A program made the translations under genes and the position numbers. DNA of 64,000 nucleotides, taken from positions 38,373 through 102,372 of the forward strand of contig VXOG01000036.1 of the NCBI GenBank assembly GCA_009840165.1. The letters are read 5' to 3'. Source of the stretch: Chloroflexota bacterium (GTDB lineage: Bacteria; Chloroflexota; Dehalococcoidia; Lucifugimonadales; UBA3495). The notes below the pieces were generated by a model. That model saw only the letters and a program-made list of their open reading frames with translations, did not search any database and had not been told where the DNA came from. Shown here in pieces: positions 10,754 through 19,672 of the stretch (positions are counted from its first letter, which is position 1; every line of letters begins with the position of its first letter).

Positions 10754-11056
10754 CTAGAAAAGACCGGGGATGTTCATGCCGCCGGTTACTGCGCCCATCT
10801 TTTCGGCGGCCAGTTCCTGGGTGCGGGTGAAGGCGTCATTGACGGCGGCGGCAACCAGATCTTGCAGCAGGTCGATGTCCTCGGCGGCTTCCGGTTCGAT
10901 GACGACCTCGGTTACTTCCTGCTTGCCGGTCATGGTGACGCGGACCACGCCGCCGCCGGCGGAGCCCTCGACGCTCATGGATTCCAGTTCTTCCTGGGCC
11001 TTGGCCAGGCGGTTCTGAAGTTGCTGTGCCTGTCGCATCATGCGCTTGTTCATCAT
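10754..11056 (-). CDS. ybaB: YbaB/EbfC family nucleoid-associated protein
   Basis: The 100-residue protein binds DNA as a dimer and is almost always encoded between dnaX and recR. The N-terminal long helix (RMMRQAQQLQNRLAKAQEELESM) and the strand pattern GGGVVRVTMTGKQEVTEVVIEPE are the family hallmark, followed by DLVAAAVNDAFTRTQELAAEKMG. It lies 18 bases downstream of the dnaX stop on the minus strand, which supports co-transcription. Confidence 0.93.
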   Translation of the reverse strand: MMNKRMMRQAQQLQNRLAKAQEELESMSVEGSAGGGVVRVTMTGKQEVTEVVIEPEAAEDIDLLQDLVAAAVNDAFTRTQELAAEKMGAVTGGMNIPGLF

Positions 11057-11074
11057 AATGGGTTTCGGGGCCTC

Positions 11075-12757
11075 CTATTGTTCGTCCAGGATACGCGCGC
11101 CCAGGCCCATGGCAGTGCGGACCAGCGGGCTATCCTGGATGGAGCTGCGAGCTGGTTGGGTGCCCTCTCCGTTGGCGCCGGCCAGAATCACCTGGAAGGT
11201 GTGTCGTGAGCCAAAGGACTGTTCGATGGCTTGCTCAATAGTATCACGAACGCGAGGGTCGTTCAGTTCTTCCTGCATCCGGTCCAGGTTGGCAACGTTG
11301 CTGAACGGCAGGACCAATGTGGAATCGTCGTCCGCCAGATGGACGCTGTTGGAACGGCAGTCGCGGAGCAGGGCGCCCAAGTTGTACTTGCTGCCCTTGA
11401 CTCGTCCCAGCTGGCGGACGGCCTGCTCCCAGCGTCCTTGTAGGCTGTCGGGCGCGGCGGCGGGAGCGCGGGCCGGCGCGGGTCGGTTATCCGGTGGCGG
11501 CGCCGGAGGCGCGGATTGGCGGGATGGCGGCGGGTTTGCGTTCGCCTGGCGAGGTGGACGCTGTTGTGGCGCCCCGCCTCTGGCTGGTTGGGATGGCCGT
11601 CCCGCTGGAGCGGGCTGGGAAGGCATGGACGCCGGAGCCGGAGCTTCCTGCGGCGCGTTATTGGTCAACGGCGCGGGCCGGCAGATTTCGGCGGCGGCGA
11701 TTTCCAGGGCCAGGGCCGACGGCGCGTCGTAGCGCAGGCCGGCGCTGGCCTCGCCCCACACTCGCACGGCCCGCAGAATATGGTGGGAGTCGGTCTTCTG
11801 TATGGTGGCGCGCAGATCGGCCAGGGTGTCGTCGGGCAGATCCAAAGTCTGTCCGGCGTCCCAAGAGAGCAGGAGCATGGAGCGCAGGAGGTCCAGGGTC
11901 TGGCGGTGCAGTTGGCGGGGTTCGCCGCCCTCCCAGACGACCTCGTTGATGGTTTCCAGCGCGCCGGTGGTGTCGCCGGCCAGCAGTTTCTGCGCCAGGG
12001 CCAGGTAGGCGTCGCTGCGCACCAGGCCCAGGGATTCTTCAACGTCGCGCAGGGTTATGTCGCCATCGGAGGATACCGCCAGCTGTTCGAGGATGTTCAG
12101 AGCGTCGCGCATGGAGCCGCCGGCGTTGCGGGCGACCATGCGCAGCGCGTCGGGATGGATGGCGATGGCTTCCTGGTCGGTGATGTAAGCCAGGCGGTCG
12201 TAGATGGTCTGGCCGGGCAGCCGGCGAAAGTCATAACGCTGGCAGCGGGAGAGGATGGTAGGCAGCAGCCGGTCGGCTTCAGTGGTGCAGAGGATGAAGA
12301 TGACGTGCTCGGGCGGTTCCTCCAGGGTTTTGAGAAAGGCGTTGGAAGCCTCTCGGGTCAGCATGTGGGCTTCGTCGATGATATAGACCTTGCGCCGATT
12401 CTGCGTCGGCTGGAAGTGTACCTTGTCGCGGATTTCGCGGATTTCCTCGACGCCCCGGTTGCTGGCGGCGTCCAGTTCGATGATGTCCAGGTTGCGGCCC
12501 TCGTTGATCGAGACGCAGATGGCGCACTCATCGCATGGGTCACCTTGCTGCGGGTTGAGGCAGTTGACGGCCTTGGCCAGCACGCGGGCGGTGGTGGTCT
12601 TGCCGCTGCCCCGGGTGCCGCAGAACAGGTAGCTGTGGCTGACGCGCCCCTGCATCACGGCCTGGCGCAGGGTGTTGCCAACGTGCTCCTGACCGGCCAG
12701 GTCGCTGAAGGTGCCGGGCCGCCACTTGCGGTAATAGACTTGGGCTGAGGTGGTCAT
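11075..12757 (-). CDS. dnaX: DNA polymerase III subunit gamma/tau
   Basis: DnaX is the clamp-loader ATPase. The real start is the ATG at 12757 (MTTSAQVYYRKWRPGTFSDL); the ORF track adds 97 residues that are antisense shadow of the upstream kinase. Walker A GTRGSGKTTT is at residues 47-56, the zinc module is CLNPQQGDPCDECAIC, Walker B is IIDEAHML, and SRC (ILSRCQRYDF) and sensor 2 (GGSMRDALNILEQL) follow. A Pro/Ala-rich linker (~385-440) leads to a tau-like C-terminal domain; length is 560. The start shares one base with the kinase stop (TGATG), so dnaX translation is coupled to a signalling operon, which is unusual. No obvious slippery frameshift site was seen. Confidence 0.95.
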   Translation of the reverse strand: MTTSAQVYYRKWRPGTFSDLAGQEHVGNTLRQAVMQGRVSHSYLFCGTRGSGKTTTARVLAKAVNCLNPQQGDPCDECAICVSINEGRNLDIIELDAASNRGVEEIREIRDKVHFQPTQNRRKVYIIDEAHMLTREASNAFLKTLEEPPEHVIFILCTTEADRLLPTILSRCQRYDFRRLPGQTIYDRLAYITDQEAIAIHPDALRMVARNAGGSMRDALNILEQLAVSSDGDITLRDVEESLGLVRSDAYLALAQKLLAGDTTGALETINEVVWEGGEPRQLHRQTLDLLRSMLLLSWDAGQTLDLPDDTLADLRATIQKTDSHHILRAVRVWGEASAGLRYDAPSALALEIAAAEICRPAPLTNNAPQEAPAPASMPSQPAPAGRPSQPARGGAPQQRPPRQANANPPPSRQSAPPAPPPDNRPAPARAPAAAPDSLQGRWEQAVRQLGRVKGSKYNLGALLRDCRSNSVHLADDDSTLVLPFSNVANLDRMQEELNDPRVRDTIEQAIEQSFGSRHTFQVILAGANGEGTQPARSSIQDSPLVRTAMGLGARILDEQ

Positions 12758-15603
12758 CAGTTGCCGAACTGGGGCGTTTCGGTGATTTCGCGCAGCGTCC
12801 CTTCCGTAACGTACAGCCGGAAGCTGCCGGTGTGCATGCCTTCGCGGCTGCAAGCCGTGTCGTACACCGTTCCGGGACAGCGGCTTACGGCTTCGTCGGT
12901 CTGGTAGGCTACGGGACCTACGTAATAACATTCGCCCGGAACGACTTCCCGCAACTCTTCTGCGGGGATGCTTTTCTGAAATTCCAGCAGTATCGTGTTT
13001 TGGGCGTTCTCCAGCGTCCCGCTGGGCCGGTCGGCCAGGTACAGCCAATGCTTTTGCCTGGTCTCGGACCCCACGTACCCGGAGACGTACTGCTGAACGC
13101 CGGGCGCGCGGGATAGATGGCCGGGTGGCGCCCCCCGTTGCGCCAGCAATACCGGGTCCGGATAGGGAGGAGGCGTCGGGGTGGGTGGGATGGCGATCAC
13201 CGCCAGTTGGCCGGCCACGGCAGACATGCTGCCCACGGTAGCCCAGACGTCGTAAATGCCGGCGTCCATGATGTTCGGAACCACTATGTCGTCAATCAGG
13301 ACGTCGCCGTTCGCGTCGGTGTTGGTGCGTGTGTTTCTCAGCAAAGGAAGTCCGTCGATGCTGACGTCATGCACCAGAGTGTACGGCGGGAATCCGGTCA
13401 ACTTCACGGTGACGGCTTCCCCGGGATTCGCCGCGGCCGGCAGCACGGTCAAAATGGGGGCTGGGGTGGGCGGCACAACGACCGGAACGGCTGTCGGTAT
13501 CGGAGTAACTGTAGGCAGCGGAGTAGGAGTATGGGTAGGCGTTGGCGGAGTGGTGGCCGTGGGCGCGGGGGTATCCGTTGGCGGGGTGGACGCTGGGAAA
13601 GTGTGAGTAGCAGCGTTCGATGGTTCGGAGAAAACTGAATCGCATATCGCATAGACCCGGTTTTGATAGGTCTGCCCTTCAACATCATCCGAAAAAGGGC
13701 CCAGATAGTAGTCGGTTTCCGAGCTGCTAATTAATTCTTCCCGCAAATTCCACGAGCCGTAAGCGCCGTTGCTCGTCAATTCGCGCCATTCGGTTTGGTA
13801 TCCGGTCACAGTGAGGCCACCGTCCGGCGGATTCCATTCAAAGAGGATCTCCCGGTTAGTCAGATCGAAAACTCGGAAGTTGGTCGGCTGGCCGCACACC
13901 GGTTCGGGCGCCACCGCGCCGGATTCCACCCCCGAGCCGCCGGCGCTGGTCGCCAACCCTGCCCCGCCGCCGGCCGCCGAGGCAACCACGTCGCCGGCGG
14001 TTGCGCCGCTGGCTGAGCTGGCCTCCGCCTGCAAGCTCCTGTTATTGCGCCACTCTTCAAATTCCCGGAAGCCCGCTGAACCCATGTTGAACAGGATGAA
14101 GAAGGCCAGAAGCGACACCCCGCCAATGGCGCTCCAGCGTGGCATCGCATTAGGACTGCGGAACAGCCCGAGCAGCCACCCTCTGGCTGGAACCAGGAAG
14201 ATGAACGCAGCCCCCAGACCTAACCCCAGCCACAACCACCAGGGCCAGACCGTCATGGCCGCTTGGATCAGCGCCAACAAGAACCAGATGCTGACCAGGG
14301 ATGCGAGGGTGATGATGACCCAGCGCGTTCTGGTGATGGGAGGTTGGAGCAGCCTGCGAACCGGAAGATAGAAGAGCGCCCCCGCCGTCAGGATTAGCGC
14401 CAGCCACCACCAGGGCCGGAACTCGCTGAAGAGCATGAGGGGCAGCAATGCCGCGTAGCCGGCCACCGCCAGCGCCCAATGAATCCAGTCGCCGCCCGTG
14501 GCGCCGGGGGGTGTGTAATAGCGCCGCGGCGCCGGCGCTGGTGTTGGCGAAGGGGCCGGCGCTGGTGTTGGCCGCCCCGGCGACGGTGATGGTGAAGGAG
14601 CGGGCGCGCGTCCTGCCGGTGAGGGGGCCGGCGCGGGCGCCGGGGACGGCGATGATCCGGGCGCCGGGACGGCCGGTATTTCCATCAGGGCTTCCACCCA
14701 CTCCTCCGGTTTGGGACGGAGTTCGCCTTCGTGATCCTTGTCGAAGCAGCGCAGGAACAGTTCTTTTTGTTTGTCGGTCAGCGTATCCCAGGCTTCGTTA
14801 AACGGGTCGGGCGCGGTGACGCCCCGGCCGGCCGGCGCGAACAGCCAGTTGCTGATGCGCTCGCCGGGAAGCGCGTAGTTGGGCTGGTTGTTGACGGTAT
14901 AGGGATGGTATCCGGTGAGCAGCTGAAAGACGAGGACGGCCAGGGCAAAGAGGTCCTGCTCCTGGGTCCGATTGGCGTAGTTGCTCTGAGCTTCCGGCGC
15001 CTGGAATTCAGGGCGGCCCATGTTGTTGGAAAAGGTTTGGCCGGTGGCCGGATCAGTGAAACCGTAGGAGTCGCAGTCCATCAAGGCGACGTCGTTCTGT
15101 CGGTTGGCTTCAGCGTTCTTTTCGTTAATGTCCCCGATCACGTAACCGGCCTCATGAACGGCCTTGAAGCCCAGGGCCAGGTTGCTCGCGATGCGCACCC
15201 GGTCGTCAATCTGTATCTCGCGGGCCTGCCCGGCCCCGGTGCCCCGGGCCGCGCTCCGGTTATAGTACTCAACAATTGGAATCCAGGGCAGAGTGTAGTC
15301 CAGCTTGGGCATGAGGTACCCGGCGATGGCTCCATTTTCCATAACCCGTTGCTGGGGCCAGGTAATGCGCCAGTTAGCTCCCAGTTCGGGAGTTACGGGA
15401 TTACTCACCAGGTACCGGAACTTGGCGTCGGCGTCATCGGGCGTTTTGCCCGGATGCCAGATTTTCACCGCCGAGCCGGGGGCGCCGTACACCGCATGCA
15501 CCACGCCCTCGCCGCCCTCGCCCAGCTTGCCGCCCGGCACGACGGGGTTGCCGCTTTCGTCCACGAAGCGGCGGCCGGCGAGGGGGTTGCTTGAGGTAGT
15601 CAT
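12757..15603 (-). CDS. Transmembrane protein kinase-like protein with external FN3 domain (TerY-P triad kinase type)
   Basis: The N-terminal ~300 residues are a protein-kinase fold: GEGGEGVVHAVYG glycine loop, AVKIWHPGK lysine, VIGDINEKNA in place of HRDxxxxN, and LMDCDSYGF in place of DFG. This divergent pattern is that of YegI/TerY-P-associated kinases, which act with vWA and PP2C partners; both are encoded upstream here. A Pro/Ala/Ser-rich linker follows, then five hydrophobic helices (~residues 370-525), which put the C-terminus outside. There an FN3-like domain (PTNFRVFDLTNREILFEWNPPDGG), a Thr/Pro-rich stalk and two beta-rich regions are seen. The ATG at 15603 overlaps the TM2 stop by one base with GGAGG 11 bases before; the GTG at 15612 is less likely. 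Substrates are unknown. Confidence 0.8.
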   Translation of the reverse strand: MTTSSNPLAGRRFVDESGNPVVPGGKLGEGGEGVVHAVYGAPGSAVKIWHPGKTPDDADAKFRYLVSNPVTPELGANWRITWPQQRVMENGAIAGYLMPKLDYTLPWIPIVEYYNRSAARGTGAGQAREIQIDDRVRIASNLALGFKAVHEAGYVIGDINEKNAEANRQNDVALMDCDSYGFTDPATGQTFSNNMGRPEFQAPEAQSNYANRTQEQDLFALAVLVFQLLTGYHPYTVNNQPNYALPGERISNWLFAPAGRGVTAPDPFNEAWDTLTDKQKELFLRCFDKDHEGELRPKPEEWVEALMEIPAVPAPGSSPSPAPAPAPSPAGRAPAPSPSPSPGRPTPAPAPSPTPAPAPRRYYTPPGATGGDWIHWALAVAGYAALLPLMLFSEFRPWWWLALILTAGALFYLPVRRLLQPPITRTRWVIITLASLVSIWFLLALIQAAMTVWPWWLWLGLGLGAAFIFLVPARGWLLGLFRSPNAMPRWSAIGGVSLLAFFILFNMGSAGFREFEEWRNNRSLQAEASSASGATAGDVVASAAGGGAGLATSAGGSGVESGAVAPEPVCGQPTNFRVFDLTNREILFEWNPPDGGLTVTGYQTEWRELTSNGAYGSWNLREELISSSETDYYLGPFSDDVEGQTYQNRVYAICDSVFSEPSNAATHTFPASTPPTDTPAPTATTPPTPTHTPTPLPTVTPIPTAVPVVVPPTPAPILTVLPAAANPGEAVTVKLTGFPPYTLVHDVSIDGLPLLRNTRTNTDANGDVLIDDIVVPNIMDAGIYDVWATVGSMSAVAGQLAVIAIPPTPTPPPYPDPVLLAQRGAPPGHLSRAPGVQQYVSGYVGSETRQKHWLYLADRPSGTLENAQNTILLEFQKSIPAEELREVVPGECYYVGPVAYQTDEAVSRCPGTVYDTACSREGMHTGSFRLYVTEGTLREITETPQFGN

Positions 15604-16250
15604 TAGAACCACAGCCTCCGGCTGGCTACGTATTCATTCTGAAATTCGGTGTCGGTCTTGCGTAAGTAGATGACGCCTTCAAACACTCCAATCGCGATTG
15701 ACGCGGCGAGGGCAAGGAAGCCGACGAAGGAGAAAATAAGGTAGTACAAGAATATAATGGTCGCCACAACAGCCACTGTCAGGAGTATGCCCAGCGCCAT
15801 TACTATACACCCTGGCGAGAGACAGCCATCATCGTCATCGTCATCATTCCTCCGGCGGCCCCGCTGTCTGCGGCGACGCCGTTCCTCTTCCCCCCTGATG
15901 TTAAACCCAGCCCTGGTCAGGCGCAGGGTGGACCGAACCAGTCGCCAGGGCCAGAGGAGCAGCCGGCCGGGACTTATTATTTCGTCCACGGTGTGGCCGA
16001 AATGAAACCTGCGGACGTAGAAGTAGCCGAAAAGGATGACTGCCCACGCCGCGACTTGAACGACGATGGCGGTGGCGTCGTCGGGCGCGGTGAAATGGGC
16101 AAGAAATACCACCGGCCCCACAGCAGTCAGCGCGACGTGGGTGAATCCGACGTTCCGATAGCCCAGGTAGAACTTATGCAGCCCGGCCCAGCCCAGAAAA
16201 ATGGCCAGATAGGCCGCCGTTGTTCTACTCTTCGGGCCTGCTGAGAACAT
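15603..16250 (-). CDS. TM2-domain membrane protein
   Basis: The 215-residue protein begins with a TM2 domain: TTAAYLAIFLGWAGLHKFYLGY, with the GxxGxHxFYLG signature, then two more hydrophobic segments. A very basic stretch (EEERRRRRQRGRRR) directly followed by a DDDDDD run precedes a second hydrophobic pair near the C-terminus. It is co-directional with the vWA genes (15-base gap upstream) and overlaps the kinase start by one base. It may be the membrane scaffold or an accessory of the kinase complex; that is inferred from position. Confidence 0.75.
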   Translation of the reverse strand: MFSAGPKSRTTAAYLAIFLGWAGLHKFYLGYRNVGFTHVALTAVGPVVFLAHFTAPDDATAIVVQVAAWAVILFGYFYVRRFHFGHTVDEIISPGRLLLWPWRLVRSTLRLTRAGFNIRGEEERRRRRQRGRRRNDDDDDDGCLSPGCIVMALGILLTVAVVATIIFLYYLIFSFVGFLALAASIAIGVFEGVIYLRKTDTEFQNEYVASRRLWF

Positions 16251-16265
16251 TGCCGGCGCCCTTGC

Positions 16266-17018
16266 CTACTGATTCAGGAAATCCTGCTCCGGCAGGCGGA
16301 TGCCCTCACCGGGCTGGGAGCGTGATATGGCGGCCACGGAACGGGCCAGCCATTGAATGGAGCCGTCCAATTGTTCCAGGTTCGTCAGCAACTGGGGTGG
16401 GCGCGGCCCTAACCTCGCCAGCATATTCATATCGCAACTTCCGCCGATGCCGACACCGAAAATGAAAAAGGCAACGCCGCGGTTTTCCTCCATTTGGAAC
16501 ACGCGGGCGGAAACCTGATCCAACTCCTGACGACTATCAATCGTGGGATAGCCGTCGCCCAGAAAATAGGCCAGACTGCGGTAGTAAGCGATGCCGCCAT
16601 CCCGGTAGCTTTGCTTGCGAGCTTCAATCATATCTAGCGCCAGGTTGATGCCTTTTGAGTAGTATTCGGCTGGTTCGATTCCGAGGATCGGAGGCTTAAA
16701 ATCGGCGCCGTTGGTGAAGTCCTGAACCACCCAGGGGTTATTCGACGCCGCCACTATGGCCACGTCAGCCCGCAGCGCGGTTACGGCATCGCCTCTGATG
16801 ATGTCGCCAAATTTGACCAGGGCCCGGTTCACCGTAGCAATTTTGTCGCCAGACATGGATCCTGAATTGTCCACGATCAACACGATAGAACACCGGGCTT
16901 CCGGGTTGTCGGCGAACTCCGCTGTGTCGTACACGCCTACACTGTCCCGGACACCATGTGAGTCGAATAGGACGTTGAATGGGTCGCCTGGTCTGCCAAG
17001 TGAGTCGTAAAAGCTCAT
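16266..17018 (-). CDS. vWA-domain protein, TerY-like (copy 1, divergent)
   Basis: The 250-residue von Willebrand factor A protein has the MIDAS motif DNSGSMSGDK and the conserved block ARKQSYRDGGIAYYRSLAYFLGDGYPT shared with its two neighbours. It has an extra N-terminal segment (MSFYDSLGRPGDPFNVLFDSHGV) not found in copies 2 and 3. The second MIDAS position reads VAIVAASNNPW rather than VAIIEFD, so metal binding may differ. TerY-type vWA proteins partner PP2C phosphatases and kinases in stress signalling modules. Confidence 0.82.
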   Translation of the reverse strand: MSFYDSLGRPGDPFNVLFDSHGVRDSVGVYDTAEFADNPEARCSIVLIVDNSGSMSGDKIATVNRALVKFGDIIRGDAVTALRADVAIVAASNNPWVVQDFTNGADFKPPILGIEPAEYYSKGINLALDMIEARKQSYRDGGIAYYRSLAYFLGDGYPTIDSRQELDQVSARVFQMEENRGVAFFIFGVGIGGSCDMNMLARLGPRPPQLLTNLEQLDGSIQWLARSVAAISRSQPGEGIRLPEQDFLNQ

Positions 17019-17068
17019 GGCTTGCCTTCTCTGGGTGGTTGTGTTGGCATTCCCCTCTCAGAATGCCC

Positions 17069-17764
17069 CTAGAAATCCAGGTAGTCAGGCTCGGGCAGGC
17101 GGATGGCCTCCCCCGGCTGGGATTGGGATACCGCGGCCACAGAGCGGGAAAGCCACTGGATGGAGCCGTCCAGCTGGGCCATGTTGGTCAGTTCTTTGGG
17201 TTCCCGGGGCGCGAGCTTGGCCAGTTCCGACATATCGGCCGGCAGGTCCGGCGTGCCAATGCCGAAGCAGAAAAAGGCGATGTTGCGATTTTCCTCCATC
17301 TCTTTCAGGCGTTCCGCTGCTTTGGCCAGTTCGCTGGCATTGTCGTGTTCCGGATAGCCGTCGGTGAGGAAGTAGGCCAGGCTGCGGTAGTAGGCGACGC
17401 CGCCGTCCCGGTAGCTCTGCTTGCGAGCCTCGCTGATGTCCAGCGCCAGGTTGATGGCCTTCGAGTAGTTGGTGCCGCCTTTGACGGACAGCGTCGGCGG
17501 CTCAAAGTCGGTGCCGTTGGTAAAGTCCTGAACCACCCGGGCCTCGTGGTCGAACTCGATGATGGCCACGTCGGCCCGCAGGGCGGTTACGGAGTCATCC
17601 TTGATAATCTCACCGAACTTGACCAGGGCCTGGTTCACGGTCTGGATTTTTTGGCCGCCCATGGAGCCGGAGACGTCCAAAATCAGCACGATGGGACACC
17701 GCTGCTCCGGGTTTTCGGCGAACTCCGCCTGGTCGTACACGCCCACCGAGTCTTGTATGCTCAT
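17069..17764 (-). CDS. vWA-domain protein, TerY-like (copy 2)
   Basis: The 231-residue vWA protein has MIDAS DVSGSMGGQK, then ADVAIIEFDHEARVVQDF, and closes SQPGEAIRLPEPDYLDF. It is the minimal form of the trio; copy 3 is nearly identical over the shared blocks. A strong AAGGAGG ribosome site lies 7 bases before the ATG. It is 12 bases downstream of copy 3. It probably binds phosphorylated or metal-bridged partner proteins within the kinase/phosphatase system; the role is inferred from the family. Confidence 0.85.
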   Translation of the reverse strand: MSIQDSVGVYDQAEFAENPEQRCPIVLILDVSGSMGGQKIQTVNQALVKFGEIIKDDSVTALRADVAIIEFDHEARVVQDFTNGTDFEPPTLSVKGGTNYSKAINLALDISEARKQSYRDGGVAYYRSLAYFLTDGYPEHDNASELAKAAERLKEMEENRNIAFFCFGIGTPDLPADMSELAKLAPREPKELTNMAQLDGSIQWLSRSVAAVSQSQPGEAIRLPEPDYLDF

Positions 17765-17776
17765 CGCAGTTCCTCC

Positions 17777-18673
17777 TTAGAAATTCAGGTAATCGGGTTC
17801 CGGCAAGCGGATGCTGTCGCCGGGCTGGGATTTGGACACGGAGGTCACCGACCGGGAAAGCCACTGAATGGATCCTTCCAGCTGCGCCAAGTTGGTCAGT
17901 TCTTTGGGTTCCCGTGGCGCCAGCTTGGTAAGTTCGCCCATCGCGGTTTGCATGATCCCTTCCCTGACGCAACGCTCCACGAGCTCGGTTGCGCTGGTTC
18001 CCAGCATTTCGGCGACCTTGCCCACATCGAGACCCGTAGCGCTTTCGCCGGAACTGCCAAAGGCGCCCGCCGCATACAGGTCGGCCTCGCTGGACCCGAT
18101 CAGTTGGTAGAACTTTGGAACATTTTCGCCTCTGATCGTAAAATTTGGAACGCCGTCGCCGCGGTCGCTGCCGATGATGAAAGAGAAGAACGCTACTCCG
18201 CGATTCTCCTCTACCTGGGCCAGGCGTCGGGCCGTCAAGTCCAAATCAGCAGGGTCATCATCCGGCATGCCGTCGGTCAGAAAGTAGGCCAGGCTGCGGT
18301 AGTAGGCGACGCCGCCGTCCCGGTAGCTCTGCTTGCGGGCCTCGATGAGGTCCAGGGCGACGTTGATCGGTTTTGAAAAATTTGTTTCGCCCTTTGGCTC
18401 CAGCGCCGGGGGCTCAAAGTCGGCGCCGTTGGTGAAGTCGTACACCCGGGCATCGTCGTCAAATTCGATGATGGCCACGTCGGCCCGCAGGGCGGTAACG
18501 GAGTCTTCCCGGATGATGTCGCGGAACTTGACCAGGGCCTGGTTCAGGGTGTCAATCTTGGCGCCGGCCATGGAGCCGGACACGTCCAGGATCAGGACGA
18601 TAGGGCACCGCACTTCGGGGTTGTCGGCAAATTCCGACTGGTCGTACACGCCGATGGTGTCGCGGATGGTCAT
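17777..18673 (-). CDS. vWA-domain protein, TerY-like (copy 3, with insertion)
   Basis: The 298-residue vWA protein has MIDAS DVSGSMAGAK and VAIIEFDDDARVYDF. It differs from copy 2 by an insertion of about 60 residues before the APREPKELTNLAQLEGSIQWL block, containing GENVPKFYQLIGSSEADLYAAG and a helical segment. The insertion may be a partner-specific loop. Its ATG overlaps the PP2C stop by 4 bases (ATGA). Blocks of nearly identical DNA are shared with copy 2 (for example around 17370 and 18290), which suggests recent tandem duplication or gene conversion. Confidence 0.85.
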   Translation of the reverse strand: MTIRDTIGVYDQSEFADNPEVRCPIVLILDVSGSMAGAKIDTLNQALVKFRDIIREDSVTALRADVAIIEFDDDARVYDFTNGADFEPPALEPKGETNFSKPINVALDLIEARKQSYRDGGVAYYRSLAYFLTDGMPDDDPADLDLTARRLAQVEENRGVAFFSFIIGSDRGDGVPNFTIRGENVPKFYQLIGSSEADLYAAGAFGSSGESATGLDVGKVAEMLGTSATELVERCVREGIMQTAMGELTKLAPREPKELTNLAQLEGSIQWLSRSVTSVSKSQPGDSIRLPEPDYLNF

Positions 18674-19485
18674 TGCGGGTTCTCCTCCAAACTGCGGCGG
18701 GTACGGGCGGCGATGGCGATGGTCACGTCGTCGCCGGTGCGCGACTGCACGCGCTCGCCGCTGATGAAGGCGTGCAGCCGGCCAGGTACGGCTTCCGGTT
18801 CATCGGTGTGGGCCAAGTCTTGCAGCATGGGGTTCCAGAAGCCCATGAAGGCCTCTCGCTCCGGCATCTTCAGGGCCAGGTTCTGCAACCCGTCGGTAAT
18901 CAGCGCCAGGCTGTCGTAGTCGTATCCGGAAGCGCAGCCCACCGAAGCTATCTCATGAGGCCGGGAGCGCGAGGTGATGAAGGTGGTCTCGTTGGCGTAC
19001 TCGCCGCTGTGGGCTTCGCACAGGGTCGTCGCGGCGCCGCTGCCGATATTGAAGGCAACGACGGCGCCGTCGCCGACCTGGGCGGCCGTCATCAGCGAGT
19101 CGCTGGCGAAGGCGACGATGAGGGTGCAAGCCAGCTCTCGTACCGGTACATTGTGGCGCCGGCCGTAGCGCTCCACCTCGATCTTGGCCTGCTTGACTGC
19201 GCTGCGCAGCAGGGCCTCTGCGTGGCTTTCAACAAAAGCCGCCGCCGGCTGACGATTGGTGCCGTCAACAATCGTGGCCACGGCGGCGTCCGCGGCCACA
19301 CGGGAACCCTCGTCGGAACGGGGCGCCGAGCCGGCCCCGTCGGCGACGGCGGCCACTACAACTTCGCCTTCGCCGACTTCAATGAGTCGGCAGGCTACCG
19401 CATCCTGATTGGGGATATCTTCCCTCAGGTGTGAACTACCCGGGGCGGTGGCCGTTGCGATACGCCAGTGGTATTTGTCAGACAT
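18670..19485 (-). CDS. PP2C-type serine/threonine phosphatase
   Basis: The 271-residue phosphatase has the PP2C metal motifs in order: REDIPNQDAV, VAAVADGAGSAPRSDEGSR, AAQVGDGAVV, SLALITDGLQ and RTGDDVTIAIA. It is first in the operon that continues into three vWA proteins, a TM2 protein and a kinase, so it is the likely counter-enzyme of that kinase. The family layout (phosphatase plus vWA plus kinase) matches TerY-P triads. The 187 bases upstream, toward the divergent ABC operon, must hold its promoter; I could not pick a convincing -35/-10 pair there. Confidence 0.88.
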   Translation of the reverse strand: MSDKYHWRIATATAPGSSHLREDIPNQDAVACRLIEVGEGEVVVAAVADGAGSAPRSDEGSRVAADAAVATIVDGTNRQPAAAFVESHAEALLRSAVKQAKIEVERYGRRHNVPVRELACTLIVAFASDSLMTAAQVGDGAVVAFNIGSGAATTLCEAHSGEYANETTFITSRSRPHEIASVGCASGYDYDSLALITDGLQNLALKMPEREAFMGFWNPMLQDLAHTDEPEAVPGRLHAFISGERVQSRTGDDVTIAIAARTRRSLEENPQ

Positions 19486-19672
19486 CTCAATCTCGAACCA
19501 TAGGCAAATTCATACGTTTGTACCCTGCCGCCCCTACTATACATCACGTGTCTATAGCCTATCACGCAAGTAACGTGGCGTATGAAGGGGCAATAGCAGG
19601 AGCGAATACACTTTCTTGCCCTGATTCGGCTGGCATGATAGATTTCCCACGTTGACTGAGGAGGAATAACTG

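Noticed and set aside
12758-13048. N-terminal 97-residue extension of dnaX in the ORF track
   Set aside because: It lies inside the kinase gene in another frame; the conserved start MTTSAQVYYRKWRP is at 12757.
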